Shown: piece by piece, positions 23,308-31,799 of the stretch
How positions within the stretch are numbered: position 1 is the stretch's first letter
Layout: every line of letters begins with the position of its first letter
Assembly: GCA_020723385.1 (NCBI GenBank)
Contig: DYIZ01000001.1
Location: 22,074-68,034, forward strand
DNA length: 45,961 nt
DNA from: Candidatus Aquidulcis sp.
GTDB taxonomy: Bacteria > Chloroflexota > Anaerolineae > Anaerolineales > UBA4823
Direction: 5' to 3'
The notes under the pieces: generated by a model
The model's input: the letters and a program-made list of their open reading frames with translations, nothing else
Told to the model about the DNA's origin: nothing
The model's database searches: none
Program-made: the position numbers and the translations under genes

Positions 23308-24107
23308 CAGGCAATACCCAAGATCAGAATCAACGCCAGCCCTGGCTCGACAATTGCCTGCCGAAGCGTTCTCCCTTCTGCCAGACCGCCGATCAACCCG
23401 GTCAGGGCGAATGCCGGAGCCAGCATAACCAACCCGAAAGTGAGCGGCGCCAGGGGCCAATAATGCAGTGCTGCGCCAAACTGGCCTATCAAAAGGGCGA
23501 TGATCCCGGCAGTGATGAGATCCCAATCACCGTGAAGCCGCAGGTACAAGGCGCGCAGGCTGGCTAACCCGCCGGCCAGGGCCAACGCCGGCAGGATCAC
23601 ATACAACCGAACATTGGCTGCGCGCAGTACGGTGGCGAAGACAAGAAACAGGACAAATGCGGCGGCATTCAGCCCGGTAGCAGCCAGCGGGAAGCGCACA
23701 TCATCCGGGTCAAAGGCGATATACTCGGCGACTAAAATCAAGATGATGAGCGTGCAGCCAGCCGCCAGCCCAAGCCACCATTGAACACCGAATTCTAATT
23801 GTGATAGCGAAAACTGGATCACCCAGGCATACAAGGCCGGAAGGATCCAATGCTGGCGGCTGCGGATCGCGTTAAAGTCGGGATGATCACGCAGCAGCCA
23901 GCTTGCCCCGGTGGCCGTCAGCCCGGCCGCCAGCAGCCCGACCGCGGTCTGGATGTTGAGCGTCAAAGTCAGGTATAGCCCCGGTAACTGCACCGCAAAT
24001 TCTCGGCCCGGGAATTGGATGAAGCGCGTGGACAGGTATGCCAGCGCCATCACGGCGGCCAGCACACTGAGCCGGTCGGGATTGGGCAGGTAACGGGGCT
24101 TGTTCAT
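23295..24107 (-). CDS. Polytopic membrane protein of unknown function
   Basis: 270 residues with about eight hydrophobic helices. After a short cytoplasmic start (MNKPRYLPNPDRLSVL), hydrophobic blocks alternate with short polar loops, and a central loop contains EYIAFDPDDVRFPLAA. It resembles a Chloroflexota-restricted uncharacterised family (possibly DUF5656), but I cannot confirm that from sequence alone. The start at 24107 follows from the beginning of the conserved-looking region; the longer frame upstream translates a repeat (24125-24218). It is coupled to the JAMM peptidase gene that follows. Confidence 0.75.
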   Translation of the reverse strand: MNKPRYLPNPDRLSVLAAVMALAYLSTRFIQFPGREFAVQLPGLYLTLTLNIQTAVGLLAAGLTATGASWLLRDHPDFNAIRSRQHWILPALYAWVIQFSLSQLEFGVQWWLGLAAGCTLIILILVAEYIAFDPDDVRFPLAATGLNAAAFVLFLVFATVLRAANVRLYVILPALALAGGLASLRALYLRLHGDWDLITAGIIALLIGQFGAALHYWPLAPLTFGLVMLAPAFALTGLIGGLAEGRTLRQAIVEPGLALILILGIAWWTR

Positions 24108-24124
24108 CGCCAATGAGGTGAAAA

Positions 24125-24218
24125 AGACCTGACAGGATTCCCAACGCCGTTTGCAGATACATTCTTCAACCTGCAAACACCTTTATCAATAAAGCGCCTT
24201 GTAAAACCTGTCAGGTCT
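24125..24218. repeat. Nested inverted repeat AGACCTGACAGG (family R9)
   Basis: AGACCTGACAGG (24125-24136) pairs perfectly with CCTGTCAGGTCT (24207-24218). Inside it GTTTGCAG (24149-24156) pairs with CTGCAAAC (24171-24178). It fills most of the gap between the amylase stop and the next start. Confidence 0.85.
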
Positions 24219-24241
24219 GGTAGAAACTGGATTCCGCTTGG

Positions 24242-27200
24242 TCAGGCGCGGCGTTTGCGAACGATCACAAATGCCGCCGCCAGGCCGCCGAGAAGCGCCA
24301 GCGCAGCCGCGGCAGCCATCGGCCAGGTGGCTGGGGAGTTTCCGTTCTCGACGGTTTCGACTTCCACCACCGTGGGCGACGGGTTGCCGCCGACGATGGC
24401 CGTGCCGGTCAGATCAGACAGGCTGGGCGAGCTGGTCGCGGTGACTCTGCCCCACACATAACCGGAGGCTCCGCCGGATTGACCGCTGTTCAGGGTGCTG
24501 AAGGCGCTCCAGCGGGAGTTAACCGCATCCCACCACCACAGCCGCTCGTCGCCGCTGCACGTTCCATTACAATCCACGCGGATCTCGATCTGGGTGACAT
24601 CACTTGTGCCCGATAGGTGAACGTCTACGTAGGGCGTATTTACACTTCCCTGGTAGGGATCAACGCCACCGGCCGGGTTACCGGCAAATTTGGCGACGGT
24701 GACGGTCGGTTCGCCATTGCCGGTCTTGCTCACCCAAACATCCACCGCGCCAGTGGCATCCAGTGTCGCCGGGCCAATTGTCATGCGCTGCGAGGCTTGC
24801 GCAGAAACATTCACCGGATAGCCAACCAGCACTGCGCCAGTGGCAGCCGCGCCTGCGTATGAGCCGGCCGAAGCCTTGATAGTGGCGACTGTGCTGCCGC
24901 TGGAGGGTGCATTGTAAGTGATCGAAGCCTGTCCTGCCCCGCCGCTGACCACGGCTGTGCCGCTACTCAGGCTGCCGGTTCCGTCGAGCTGTGTGAAATT
25001 GACGGTCGTGCCATCGGGAGCCAGCTCGCCGCCCAGGTTGGTGACGGTGGCGACAAGGCTGGTGCTGCCGCCCGCCGGGATATCGTCATCTGTGACGCTC
25101 AATGTAACGCCAATAGATGGCAGCGGGCCTTCGACAAGGATCGAACCCCACAACGCCGGGATGTTATTGACGGTGACGCTGCCCCCGGTGATGGTATAGG
25201 ATGGGCAAACCACCGGGCTGCCGGAGCAGTTGAGCACATCGTACAGTATTGTACCGTCGAAGGCGGCATTGATGCCGCTCATGGTCACATTTTGGCTGCT
25301 GCCGGGGTTGCGGTTCAGCAGGATAACGGCGATGTCGCTCGCGCCGGTCGTGCGGGCGTAAGCGTAGGTGCGATTGGTGTTATGGCGGGCGCTGTCGGTC
25401 AGGTCGCCGGTGCGGAGAACGGGGTACTGATCGCGCAGCACAGCCAGTTTGCGGAAATGGGCCTGCAGAGCGGCATCGGGTGAAAGGCCCTCATCGGCCC
25501 AGGGGTAGGGCTGCCGGTTGTAGGGATCGTCTTCGTACTTCCAGCAGGAACCAGGATCGCATGGATTGACCCACATCCCATCGGTTGCCAGGCCAACCTC
25601 GTCGCCATAATAAATCGTTGGCGCACCGGGGTAGGTGAACATGAACAGGCCGAGGAACTTGAATTTGTTTTTTGCCACGTTGGCATCGTCGTTGGAGATC
25701 TTTTTGAGCAGGAACAACACCCGGTTGGTGTCGTGCGATCCCATCAGGTTCATCATGGTATACCAGGCGGGGGCTGGATAATCCTCGCGGATGCTCTTCA
25801 ACCGGTCGTCGAAGTTGTCTATCCTGATCAAAGAGATCGGCCCGCTGGAACTGCTGTTATTCGAGTCGTTGTCCTCGAACAGCGTGCCGCCGGTGCAGCC
25901 GTTGCCGGAGCAGCTATCGAACATCCAGCTCAACACGGCGCTGCGGAAGCGGTAGTTCATCACGCTGTCCCACTGTTCGCCGACCAGCCAGGCAGTCGCA
26001 TCGCCCCACTCTTCGCCAAGCAATACTGCATCGGGGTTTTCTGTGAGGGCGGCCGTGCGGTAGCCTTCCCAGAAACCGTTGCTGTCGCCCGCGCCCGAGC
26101 CGCCGCTGACATCGCCGCCGACATCGAAGCGCCAGCCGTCCGCGCCTTGCACCAGCCAGTAGCGTGCAACCGAACTGGAGCCGCTGGCGTAGATATAGTT
26201 GCGCACGTCGGCGTTGCTGCTGTTGAGTTTCGCCAGCGAGTCGAAACCGGCCCAATCCCAATAGCTCAACGTCATACTGCCCGGTGCGCCATCGTAACAT
26301 TTGTTGGGCGGCCCGGCGACAAAGGTGAACCAGCTTCGCCAACTGCTGGATGTGCCTTCACATGCGCCGCTCAAATCGTTTGCGCCGGGACCGCTCGGGC
26401 TGGTCATATTGCCAGCCGCATCGAAGCGGCTGTACCGGTCGAAATATTTGCTGTCGGAGGTCACGTGGTTGAAAACACCGTCCAGGATGAGCTTGATGCC
26501 GCGATCTTCGGCTTCGGAGGCCAGGGTTTGGAAGTCGGCGAGGTCGCCAAAGTAGGGGTCTACCAACAGGTAATCCTGGGCGTCGTACAGATGATTGGAC
26601 GGCGCTTCGAAGATGGGATTCAGGTAGATGCCGGTGACGCCCATCTCTTGCAGGTAATCCAGGTTGTCAATGATCCCCTGCAGGTCGCCGCCGGTGAACT
26701 GGTTGCCCCACTCGCCGGGGCAGTCGCCGCGAGGGTCGCACAACCCGGCGCTCCAAGTGCGTTTATTGACCGTCTGCCCGTAAATCCAATCGGTTCCGTT
26801 GACCGGGTCGTTGGTGGTATCGCCGTTGCGGAATCGCTCCGGGAAAATCTGATAAATGACGGCGTTCTTCATCCAATCGGAGGATGTGAAAGCCGGGTCA
26901 TATATGGTAATCTGGAAACTGCGCGAGTCATCGTAATTATCGCTCACGGTTCCGGCGCCGCCGCCGTAGAACTTTACATCGTCATCAACGTAGAAATCCT
27001 GATCTGCCGTGCACGAACCGGGAGCATCGTTGATCTCGAAGAAATAGTACAGAATTGTGGGCTGGCTTCCCGTGGGGATGTTGGCAACCCACCAGTCGTA
27101 GGTCGTCGGGTCTGTGTCGTATGAGCCGTCCCAAGACATGTTGTAGTAGGTTTGAGTGTTTGCTCGATCATCCCATACCCGAACGCGGGCGCTGGTGATG

Positions 27201-27463
27201 TCGCTCTGCGCCACGCGCAATCGCAGCCTGACGGCGCCTGACGGCGTTGTTGCCCCGAAGGGAGAGCGATAGACGCTATCGAAAGTGTTGTGCAGAATTT
27301 CGCCCCACCATATATTACAATCGGCGCTTGCTGCCGGGGCATTCGGCGCTATGACCGGGCCTGCGCTGGCTGGCTGTGCAACCATAAACAAGGAGAATAA
27401 TAGAATTGGGAGAAGTATCCTCGCCAGGAAACACCAGGCCGCAGTTTTCTTTGGTTTCTTCAT
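24242..27463 (-). CDS. Secreted, membrane-anchored GH13 alpha-amylase / neopullulanase-type enzyme
   Basis: 1073 residues. A signal peptide (about 1-34, ...LLFSLFMVAQPASA) leads to an N-terminal beta domain of starch-binding/CBM34 type and a GH13 barrel: YQIFPERFRNGD, region I DGVFNH, region II GWRFDVGGDV (nucleophile D447), region III LLGEEWGD (E484) and region IV GSHDTNR (D578). A C-terminal amylase beta domain, an Ig-like domain (about residues 780-880) and a further beta module follow. The protein ends with a transmembrane helix and a basic stop-transfer tail (RKRRA), so it is displayed on the cell surface. It should cut alpha-1,4 (perhaps alpha-1,6) glucan bonds outside the cell. The start at 27463 has AAGGAGG six bases upstream. 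Confidence 0.93.
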   Translation of the reverse strand: MKKPKKTAAWCFLARILLPILLFSLFMVAQPASAGPVIAPNAPAASADCNIWWGEILHNTFDSVYRSPFGATTPSGAVRLRLRVAQSDITSARVRVWDDRANTQTYYNMSWDGSYDTDPTTYDWWVANIPTGSQPTILYYFFEINDAPGSCTADQDFYVDDDVKFYGGGAGTVSDNYDDSRSFQITIYDPAFTSSDWMKNAVIYQIFPERFRNGDTTNDPVNGTDWIYGQTVNKRTWSAGLCDPRGDCPGEWGNQFTGGDLQGIIDNLDYLQEMGVTGIYLNPIFEAPSNHLYDAQDYLLVDPYFGDLADFQTLASEAEDRGIKLILDGVFNHVTSDSKYFDRYSRFDAAGNMTSPSGPGANDLSGACEGTSSSWRSWFTFVAGPPNKCYDGAPGSMTLSYWDWAGFDSLAKLNSSNADVRNYIYASGSSSVARYWLVQGADGWRFDVGGDVSGGSGAGDSNGFWEGYRTAALTENPDAVLLGEEWGDATAWLVGEQWDSVMNYRFRSAVLSWMFDSCSGNGCTGGTLFEDNDSNNSSSSGPISLIRIDNFDDRLKSIREDYPAPAWYTMMNLMGSHDTNRVLFLLKKISNDDANVAKNKFKFLGLFMFTYPGAPTIYYGDEVGLATDGMWVNPCDPGSCWKYEDDPYNRQPYPWADEGLSPDAALQAHFRKLAVLRDQYPVLRTGDLTDSARHNTNRTYAYARTTGASDIAVILLNRNPGSSQNVTMSGINAAFDGTILYDVLNCSGSPVVCPSYTITGGSVTVNNIPALWGSILVEGPLPSIGVTLSVTDDDIPAGGSTSLVATVTNLGGELAPDGTTVNFTQLDGTGSLSSGTAVVSGGAGQASITYNAPSSGSTVATIKASAGSYAGAAATGAVLVGYPVNVSAQASQRMTIGPATLDATGAVDVWVSKTGNGEPTVTVAKFAGNPAGGVDPYQGSVNTPYVDVHLSGTSDVTQIEIRVDCNGTCSGDERLWWWDAVNSRWSAFSTLNSGQSGGASGYVWGRVTATSSPSLSDLTGTAIVGGNPSPTVVEVETVENGNSPATWPMAAAAALALLGGLAAAFVIVRKRRA

Positions 27464-27510
27464 GACAAACCTCCTTATATCCAGAGAGTTCAATTGTTGA
27501 TAAGATTTGG

Positions 27511-27523
27511 CTGATTATATCAG
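27511..27523 (-). promoter_or_regulatory. Extended -10 promoter of the amylase gene
   Basis: On the minus strand TGATATAAT gives an extended -10 (TATAAT at 27519-27514). The box lies inside the small palindrome CTGAT-TAT-ATCAG (27511-27523), which could be a repressor or activator site. No good -35 is seen, as is common for extended -10 promoters. Confidence 0.55.
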
Positions 27524-27606
27524 GCAAATTACGGGCGACTGAATGCATTGTCTGCTTACTCGTTATCTTAAACCTGCGCTATAATTTCATCATAAGCGAG
27601 GCCATA

Positions 27607-28902
27607 ATGACCAATACCTTTCCTCCCCCCGGATACATCCCCATTGAGTCGGCGGTCGCCGGCATCGAAGTGTACAAGCCTGCCCCGGCCGAGGCCGGTC
27701 AACACCAGGCAGTCGTAGATTTCACCTGCCCGCAGTGCGGCGCGACCACTGCCTACAGCGTGGCCGACGGCGGGTTGAAATGTTCCCACTGCGGCTATTA
27801 CGAAGCGGCTAAAGCGGCCGTGGTTGGCAAAGCTGCCCAGCAATTTGAGTTCACTGTTGAGACGATGGAAAAAGCCGCTGAGGCCGAAGACCGCGGCTGG
27901 GGAGAGGCGCGCCAGGAGATGGAGTGCCAGAACTGCGGCGCACGCACCGCTATCTCGGTCGGCGCGCTGACTCAATCTTGCCCGTTCTGCGGCTCGAACA
28001 AGGTGATCCAGCGTGAAGCCCCGCAGGATGTGCTCCGCCCGCGGCATCTCATCCCTTTCCGGGTGGACGCGTCTGCCTGCCAGAATCTCGCCTCCCAATG
28101 GCTGGGGAGTAGCTGGATGACACCCTCGGCGCTGCGCCGCCTGGCGAGCATCAAAGCCTTCGTCCCGGTCTATCTGCCGTATTGGACGTTTCACGCCGTC
28201 ACCCAGGCCGATTGGAAAGCCGAAGTGGGCCACACGGTCACAGAGCGCCACTATAACATTTCCAAAAAAGAGTGGACGACCCGCACCAAAACAGTGTGGC
28301 GCTGGGAGTCGGGGCGCGCCCAGGTGCGGATTGATGATCTGCTCGTGGAGGGGACGGCCAAACTGAGTGCGTTGCTGCTTGGCAAGATCGCCAATTTCGA
28401 TCTGCGCGGGCTATCGCCTTACGAGCCGAAATTTCTGGCCGGGATGCACGCCCGCGCCTACGATGTTCCGCTGGAGGCAGCCTGGGAGACCGGGCGAGAG
28501 CAAATGCGCGAGCGCACCCGCCGCGCCTGCCGCGATCAGGCCAGCACCAGCCAGATTCGCAACTTCAGCATGAATCTGGATTTCAGCGACGAAACCTGGC
28601 GCTACATCCTGTTGCCGGTTTACGTGGCGGCCTACACCTACGAAAATAAGCTGTTCCAGGTTTTCCTCAACGGGCAGACCGGTGCGATTGCCGGGCAGCG
28701 CCCGGTGGATTGGGCAAAGGTCTGGCTGGCGATTGCGGCGCTGGGCTCTCCCGGTTTGCTGGTTGGATTGATCGGCTTATTGACGGTGGTCTTCGGCGGG
28801 ATGGGTGTCGTGATTGCCGGACTCGGTTTCATATTGCTGGCGGTGGGCATTGGCTTTGCCATCTGGATTTACGTGCAGGCCTCCCGGATGGACGATGCGT
28901 AA
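27607..28902 (+). CDS. Zinc-ribbon membrane protein, paralogue 1
   Basis: 431 residues. Two zinc ribbons, CPQCG/CSHCG (C41, C44, C59, C62) and CQNCG/CPFCG (C107, C110, C125, C128), each have 14 residues between the pairs. A long soluble domain with PRHLIPFRV, VYLPYWTFHAVTQADWKAEVG and FLNGQTGAIAGQRP follows, and two C-terminal hydrophobic helices (about 370-425) end the protein. Homologues are sometimes annotated as PriA-like or TFIIB-like because of the ribbons; I see no helicase or factor domain. TATAAT lies at 27580-27585 upstream. The next gene encodes a shorter protein with the same layout, so the two probably form a heteromeric membrane complex. The function is unknown. Confidence 0.8.
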   Translation: MTNTFPPPGYIPIESAVAGIEVYKPAPAEAGQHQAVVDFTCPQCGATTAYSVADGGLKCSHCGYYEAAKAAVVGKAAQQFEFTVETMEKAAEAEDRGWGEARQEMECQNCGARTAISVGALTQSCPFCGSNKVIQREAPQDVLRPRHLIPFRVDASACQNLASQWLGSSWMTPSALRRLASIKAFVPVYLPYWTFHAVTQADWKAEVGHTVTERHYNISKKEWTTRTKTVWRWESGRAQVRIDDLLVEGTAKLSALLLGKIANFDLRGLSPYEPKFLAGMHARAYDVPLEAAWETGREQMRERTRRACRDQASTSQIRNFSMNLDFSDETWRYILLPVYVAAYTYENKLFQVFLNGQTGAIAGQRPVDWAKVWLAIAALGSPGLLVGLIGLLTVVFGGMGVVIAGLGFILLAVGIGFAIWIYVQASRMDDA

Positions 28903-28915
28903 CGAGGGTAAAACG

Positions 28916-30031
28916 ATGAGTGATCAAACAGTATCTTCTGCTTCCCCGGTGGATGTCACCTCGATATGGGGCGCTCCGAGCGAGATTGCCGTTTGCGAAG
29001 TGTGCGATTGGACTTTTGTCGTTCCGCAGGCCTCGCTGCCGAGCAAATGCCCGCGCTGCTTCCGGGGCGTGTTGTCGCTGGTTCAGAACCAGCTCGAAAA
29101 CTTGCCGCATCTCCACCCGCCGGAGTTGTATCTGCCATTCACGGCCTCGGATGCCCGCCTTGCCCAGGCGATCCAGGATTTCTCGAAAGGCTTGTGGTTT
29201 CCCCCCGGCGATCTGACCGCGCAGAACCTGCGGGCGCGCCTCCAGCGAGTCTATCTGCCGATGTGGCTGGTGGACGGGCAGGTCAACGCGACCTGGAAAG
29301 CGGAGACGGGTTTCGATTACAACGTGGTCAGCCACCAAAACCGGTTCAGCGATGGCGGTGGGTGGAGTGAGCACGCCGTGACCGAGACGCGCATCCGCTG
29401 GGAGCCGCGCCTGGGCCGGTTGCAGCGCACATATCAGAATGTTCTCGCCCCGGCTATCGAAGAACACGCCCAGGTCATCCGGCAGTTGGGCAATTTCGAT
29501 GTCGCCAAATCCCAACCGGTTAAGCCCGAAAGCTACAGCGGCGCAGCGGTGCGCCTCCCCAACCGGACGACGCAGGATTCCTGGCCGGAGGCGCTGCCAG
29601 CGTTTCAGTCCACCGCAGCCGCCGAGTGCCAGCAGGCCGCCGCGGCCAATCACATCCGCTCGTTCGCATGGTCGCCGGAGTTCCACAATTTGAACTGGAC
29701 GCTGCTGCTGCTGCCGGTGTTGATGACATACTACCTCGACGATGATAAGAATCCCGTCACCGTGACCCTGCACGGGCAAACCGGGCAGTTGAGCGCCCGG
29801 CGGCGGGCTTCGATGAAGCGGGCGCAGAACGCCGCGCTGTGGATTGGGGCGGCGGCGGTGATCGTTTTCATCCTGAGCGCACTGCTGGCTGTGGCAGGGA
29901 TCGTTTTTCCGCCGGCGCTGGTGGTGGGCGGGATTGGTATCTTGCTGGCGATGGTGATCGGCGTGTGCGCCGTTATCCCGCTGGGGGTGGTGTGGCGTGT
30001 GAATCGGAAGGCGGGGCAAGTGTCTTTTTAA
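28916..30031 (+). CDS. Zinc-ribbon membrane protein, paralogue 2
   Basis: 371 residues. One zinc ribbon (C27, C30, C45, C48; again 14 residues between the pairs) is followed by a domain with VYLPMWLVDGQVNATWKAE and TLHGQTGQLSARRR, which match the VYLPYW...WKAE and LNGQTGAI blocks of the preceding protein. Two C-terminal hydrophobic helices (about 305-360) follow. GAGGG lies seven bases before the ATG at 28916, 13 bases after the upstream stop, so the pair forms an operon. It is clearly a duplicated relative of paralogue 1 that lacks one ribbon. The function is unknown; joint action at the membrane is inferred. Confidence 0.8.
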   Translation: MSDQTVSSASPVDVTSIWGAPSEIAVCEVCDWTFVVPQASLPSKCPRCFRGVLSLVQNQLENLPHLHPPELYLPFTASDARLAQAIQDFSKGLWFPPGDLTAQNLRARLQRVYLPMWLVDGQVNATWKAETGFDYNVVSHQNRFSDGGGWSEHAVTETRIRWEPRLGRLQRTYQNVLAPAIEEHAQVIRQLGNFDVAKSQPVKPESYSGAAVRLPNRTTQDSWPEALPAFQSTAAAECQQAAAANHIRSFAWSPEFHNLNWTLLLLPVLMTYYLDDDKNPVTVTLHGQTGQLSARRRASMKRAQNAALWIGAAAVIVFILSALLAVAGIVFPPALVVGGIGILLAMVIGVCAVIPLGVVWRVNRKAGQVSF

Positions 30032-30093
30032 CCCAATATGGGCTGTTGGGATTCAAAGCACCAATAATACAAATTACGATGAGAGGTGCAGAT

Positions 30094-30429
30094 ATGTTGG
30101 ACAGTCTCGAGGATTTTATGAACAGGTTGACAGAGCTGGATTGGGGATGGTGGCCTGTTGTATTCTTGCGCCCGCCCAAGAACAAGGATATCGATAATCG
30201 AGTCTTATTCAAAATGACCTTGTTCTTCGGTACAGTGGCTGGTGTTGCAATTTGGCTGATTCTTTATTGGAGATTCAAGGTAACTGCTTGGAGCAGTATT
30301 GCTCTCACATTTATTTTGGGATGGTTTTTGTTCTTTTTAGGTTATAAACTCACGTTTGCCTACTTCTGGAATCGCCGCGCCAGACGGCTTCGGAAAAGCG
30401 ACAAGAAATCAATTGAGCCTCGCTTCTAA
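30094..30429 (+). CDS. Small two-helix membrane protein
   Basis: 111 residues (MLDSLEDFMNRLTELDWGWW...). Hydrophobic helices lie at about 42-62 and 68-88, followed by a basic C-terminus (RRARRLRKSDKK). GAGAGG lies about seven bases upstream of the ATG at 30094; an ATG at 30079 is also in frame. The gene is visibly more AT-rich than its neighbours. The following 240 bases hold no gene and are AT-rich as well, so this may be a recently acquired segment. I do not recognise the family. Confidence 0.65.
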   Translation: MLDSLEDFMNRLTELDWGWWPVVFLRPPKNKDIDNRVLFKMTLFFGTVAGVAIWLILYWRFKVTAWSSIALTFILGWFLFFLGYKLTFAYFWNRRARRLRKSDKKSIEPRF

Positions 30430-30586
30430 AGTCTCTAATGGATAATATGAATTCGAGCCGATACCGGTATGAAATCATGATGCTTTACACAGAGAATGTC
30501 CGGGTGCTGCACATCCATAGAATGACCTGACTGTACGATTTTTATTAGTTTTGCCCATTTGAAGTGTGCTAATTGAATTTTGAAAT

Positions 30587-30637
30587 TTGCTTTTTATGAC
30601 GCAGTGCGTTATAATCCGATATGACGCACTGCGTCAT
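30587..30637 (+). promoter_or_regulatory. Promoter with 14-bp palindromic operator for phasin-phaR
   Basis: TTGCTT (30587-30592), a 17-base gap and TATAAT (30610-30615). Two perfect 14-base inverted arms, ATGACGCAGTGCGT (30596-30609) and ACGCACTGCGTCAT (30624-30637), flank the -10 box. The arms contain GCAG and CTGC words like those described for PhaR sites in alphaproteobacteria. Autorepression by the PhaR encoded in the operon is inferred. Confidence 0.85.
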
Positions 30638-30667
30638 CATTTCCGTGATCACCCCAAGGAGGTTGCA

Positions 30668-31036
30668 ATGTCTGCAAAAACCCAATCCGAAAGCGAAGAA
30701 AAAGGCAAATCCAAAGAATACCGGCCATTTTTCGATCTCTCCCGCAAAGTGCTGCTGGCTGGCGTCGGCGCGATGGCGCTGGCCCAGGACGAGATGGAAT
30801 CGTTCGTTGATAAGCTCGTCGAGCGCGGTGAGATCGCCGAGAAAGACGGGCGCAAGCTCGTGAAAGAGCTGGCCGAGAAGCGCAAGAAGCGCATGGCCGA
30901 AGCTGAAGACGAAGTGGGCAAGCGCGTCTCCGATGCGCTCGAAAAGCTCAATGTGCCCACCAAGGCCGATATCGAATCACTGACCGAAAAGCTGGCTGAC
31001 CTGTCGAAAAAGCTGGATGAGCTGAAGAAATCGTGA
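30668..31036 (+). CDS. Phasin-family (polyhydroxyalkanoate granule-associated) protein
   Basis: 122 residues, highly charged and helical. A central hydrophobic segment (KVLLAGVGAMALAQDEMESFVDKLVERG) typical of the PhaF/PhaI-like phasin family is followed by a long Lys/Glu-rich amphipathic helix and a C-terminal coiled coil (ADIESLTEKLADLSKKLDEL). Phasins coat PHA granules and control their number and distribution. AAGGAGG lies five bases before the ATG. The stop codon overlaps the GTG of phaR (GTGA). No PHA synthase is present in the window, so the link to PHA storage comes only from family and from the phaR neighbour. Confidence 0.85.
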   Translation: MSAKTQSESEEKGKSKEYRPFFDLSRKVLLAGVGAMALAQDEMESFVDKLVERGEIAEKDGRKLVKELAEKRKKRMAEAEDEVGKRVSDALEKLNVPTKADIESLTEKLADLSKKLDELKKS

Positions 31037-31572
31037 TCGTCAAACGTTACCCCAACCGCAAGCTGTACGATACCGCCAATAAATGTTACATCACCCTGGA
31101 TGGCCTGGCTGACCTGATCCGACAGGGCGAGGCCATCCAGGTGGTGGATCACGCCAGCGGGGAAGACCTCACTGCCCATACCCTCTCGCAGGTCATCGCC
31201 GATCAGGAGAAGCGGCGCGGCGGGTTTGTGCCGCACCCGGTATTAGCCGGGCTGGTGCAGGCTGGCGGCGACACGCTCGACGCCATGCGCCGGGCGATGG
31301 TTTCCCCGCTCGACCTGATTCGCCATGTGGATGATGAGATCGCCCGCCGGGTAGAAACGCTGGTCAGCGATGAACAAATGCCTGCCGATGAAGGGATGCG
31401 CCTGCTCGATAAACTTCTGGCTGCCGGCGCGCACTGCCGCTTCTCGCCTGCAACCATCCAACAGATCGTCGAGCGTGTGCTGGACGAGCGCGGCGTGCCC
31501 AGCCGGGACGATTTTCAGCGGCTCGAGACGATGGTTGATGATTTGGCAGAGAAGATTGACGCACTGTTATAA
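31033..31572 (+). CDS. phaR: Polyhydroxyalkanoate synthesis regulator PhaR-like repressor
   Basis: 179 residues. The N-terminus IVKRYPNRKLYDTANKCYITLDGLADLIRQGE is the PHA accumulation regulator DNA-binding domain. PhaR represses phasin genes and is released by binding nascent PHA. LTAHTLSQVIADQEKR continues the family pattern. The C-terminal half is helical and shares a short motif with the phasin (RDDFQRLETMVDDLAEKIDALL against ADIESLTEKLADLSKKLDEL), which suggests coiled-coil pairing. The start is GTG at 31033 overlapping the phasin stop. A palindromic operator sits over the operon promoter. The stop codon is directly followed by a structured inverted-repeat element. Confidence 0.88.
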   Translation: MIVKRYPNRKLYDTANKCYITLDGLADLIRQGEAIQVVDHASGEDLTAHTLSQVIADQEKRRGGFVPHPVLAGLVQAGGDTLDAMRRAMVSPLDLIRHVDDEIARRVETLVSDEQMPADEGMRLLDKLLAAGAHCRFSPATIQQIVERVLDERGVPSRDDFQRLETMVDDLAEKIDALL

Positions 31573-31663
31573 TCAGTAGATGAAAGTTCATGCTCCAAGG
31601 GGACGATAGTCCCCGTTTCCGCCGGATTTTCATCCGGCGTGAGCAAGAATTTTCATCTGCTGA
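31573..31663. repeat. Multi-branched inverted-repeat element (family R11)
   Basis: Outer arms TCAGTAGATGAAA (31573-31585) and TTTCATCTGCTGA (31651-31663) pair over 13 bases with one G-T. Inside, GCTC pairs with GAGC (31592-31595/31641-31644), GGGGAC-GATA-GTCCCC (31599-31614) forms one hairpin and GCCGGAT-TTTC-ATCCGGC (31621-31638) another. The result is a three-way junction. It begins at the base after the phaR stop codon. It could be an mRNA 3' end structure, a small RNA or a folded mobile repeat. Confidence 0.75.
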
Positions 31664-31693
31664 TAATTGAATTCACTGCAATATTTTAAATTT

Positions 31694-31777
31694 ACCGCAG
31701 AGACGCAGAGTGCGCAGAGTTTTTCTTTCGGTTTTCTCTGCGTTCTCGTCCGAACGAAGTTTGGCGGTCTCTGCGGT
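31694..31777. repeat. ACCGCAGAGAC inverted repeat (family R10)
   Basis: ACCGCAGAGAC (31694-31704) pairs perfectly with GTCTCTGCGGT (31767-31777), with further GCAGAG words inside. It lies between phaR and the convergent permease gene. Confidence 0.85.
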
Positions 31778-31799
31778 GAAAAAGCTTTTTTCAGTGCCT

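Noticed and set aside
25733-27124. A 463-codon plus-strand frame opposite the amylase
   Set aside because: The amylase active-site motifs and signal peptide are on the minus strand; the plus frame has no domain pattern.
30430-30586. A short gene or attachment site in the AT-rich gap before the phasin promoter
   Set aside because: No frame with a ribosome site and no direct repeats are seen; only a small ATACCGGTAT palindrome is present.
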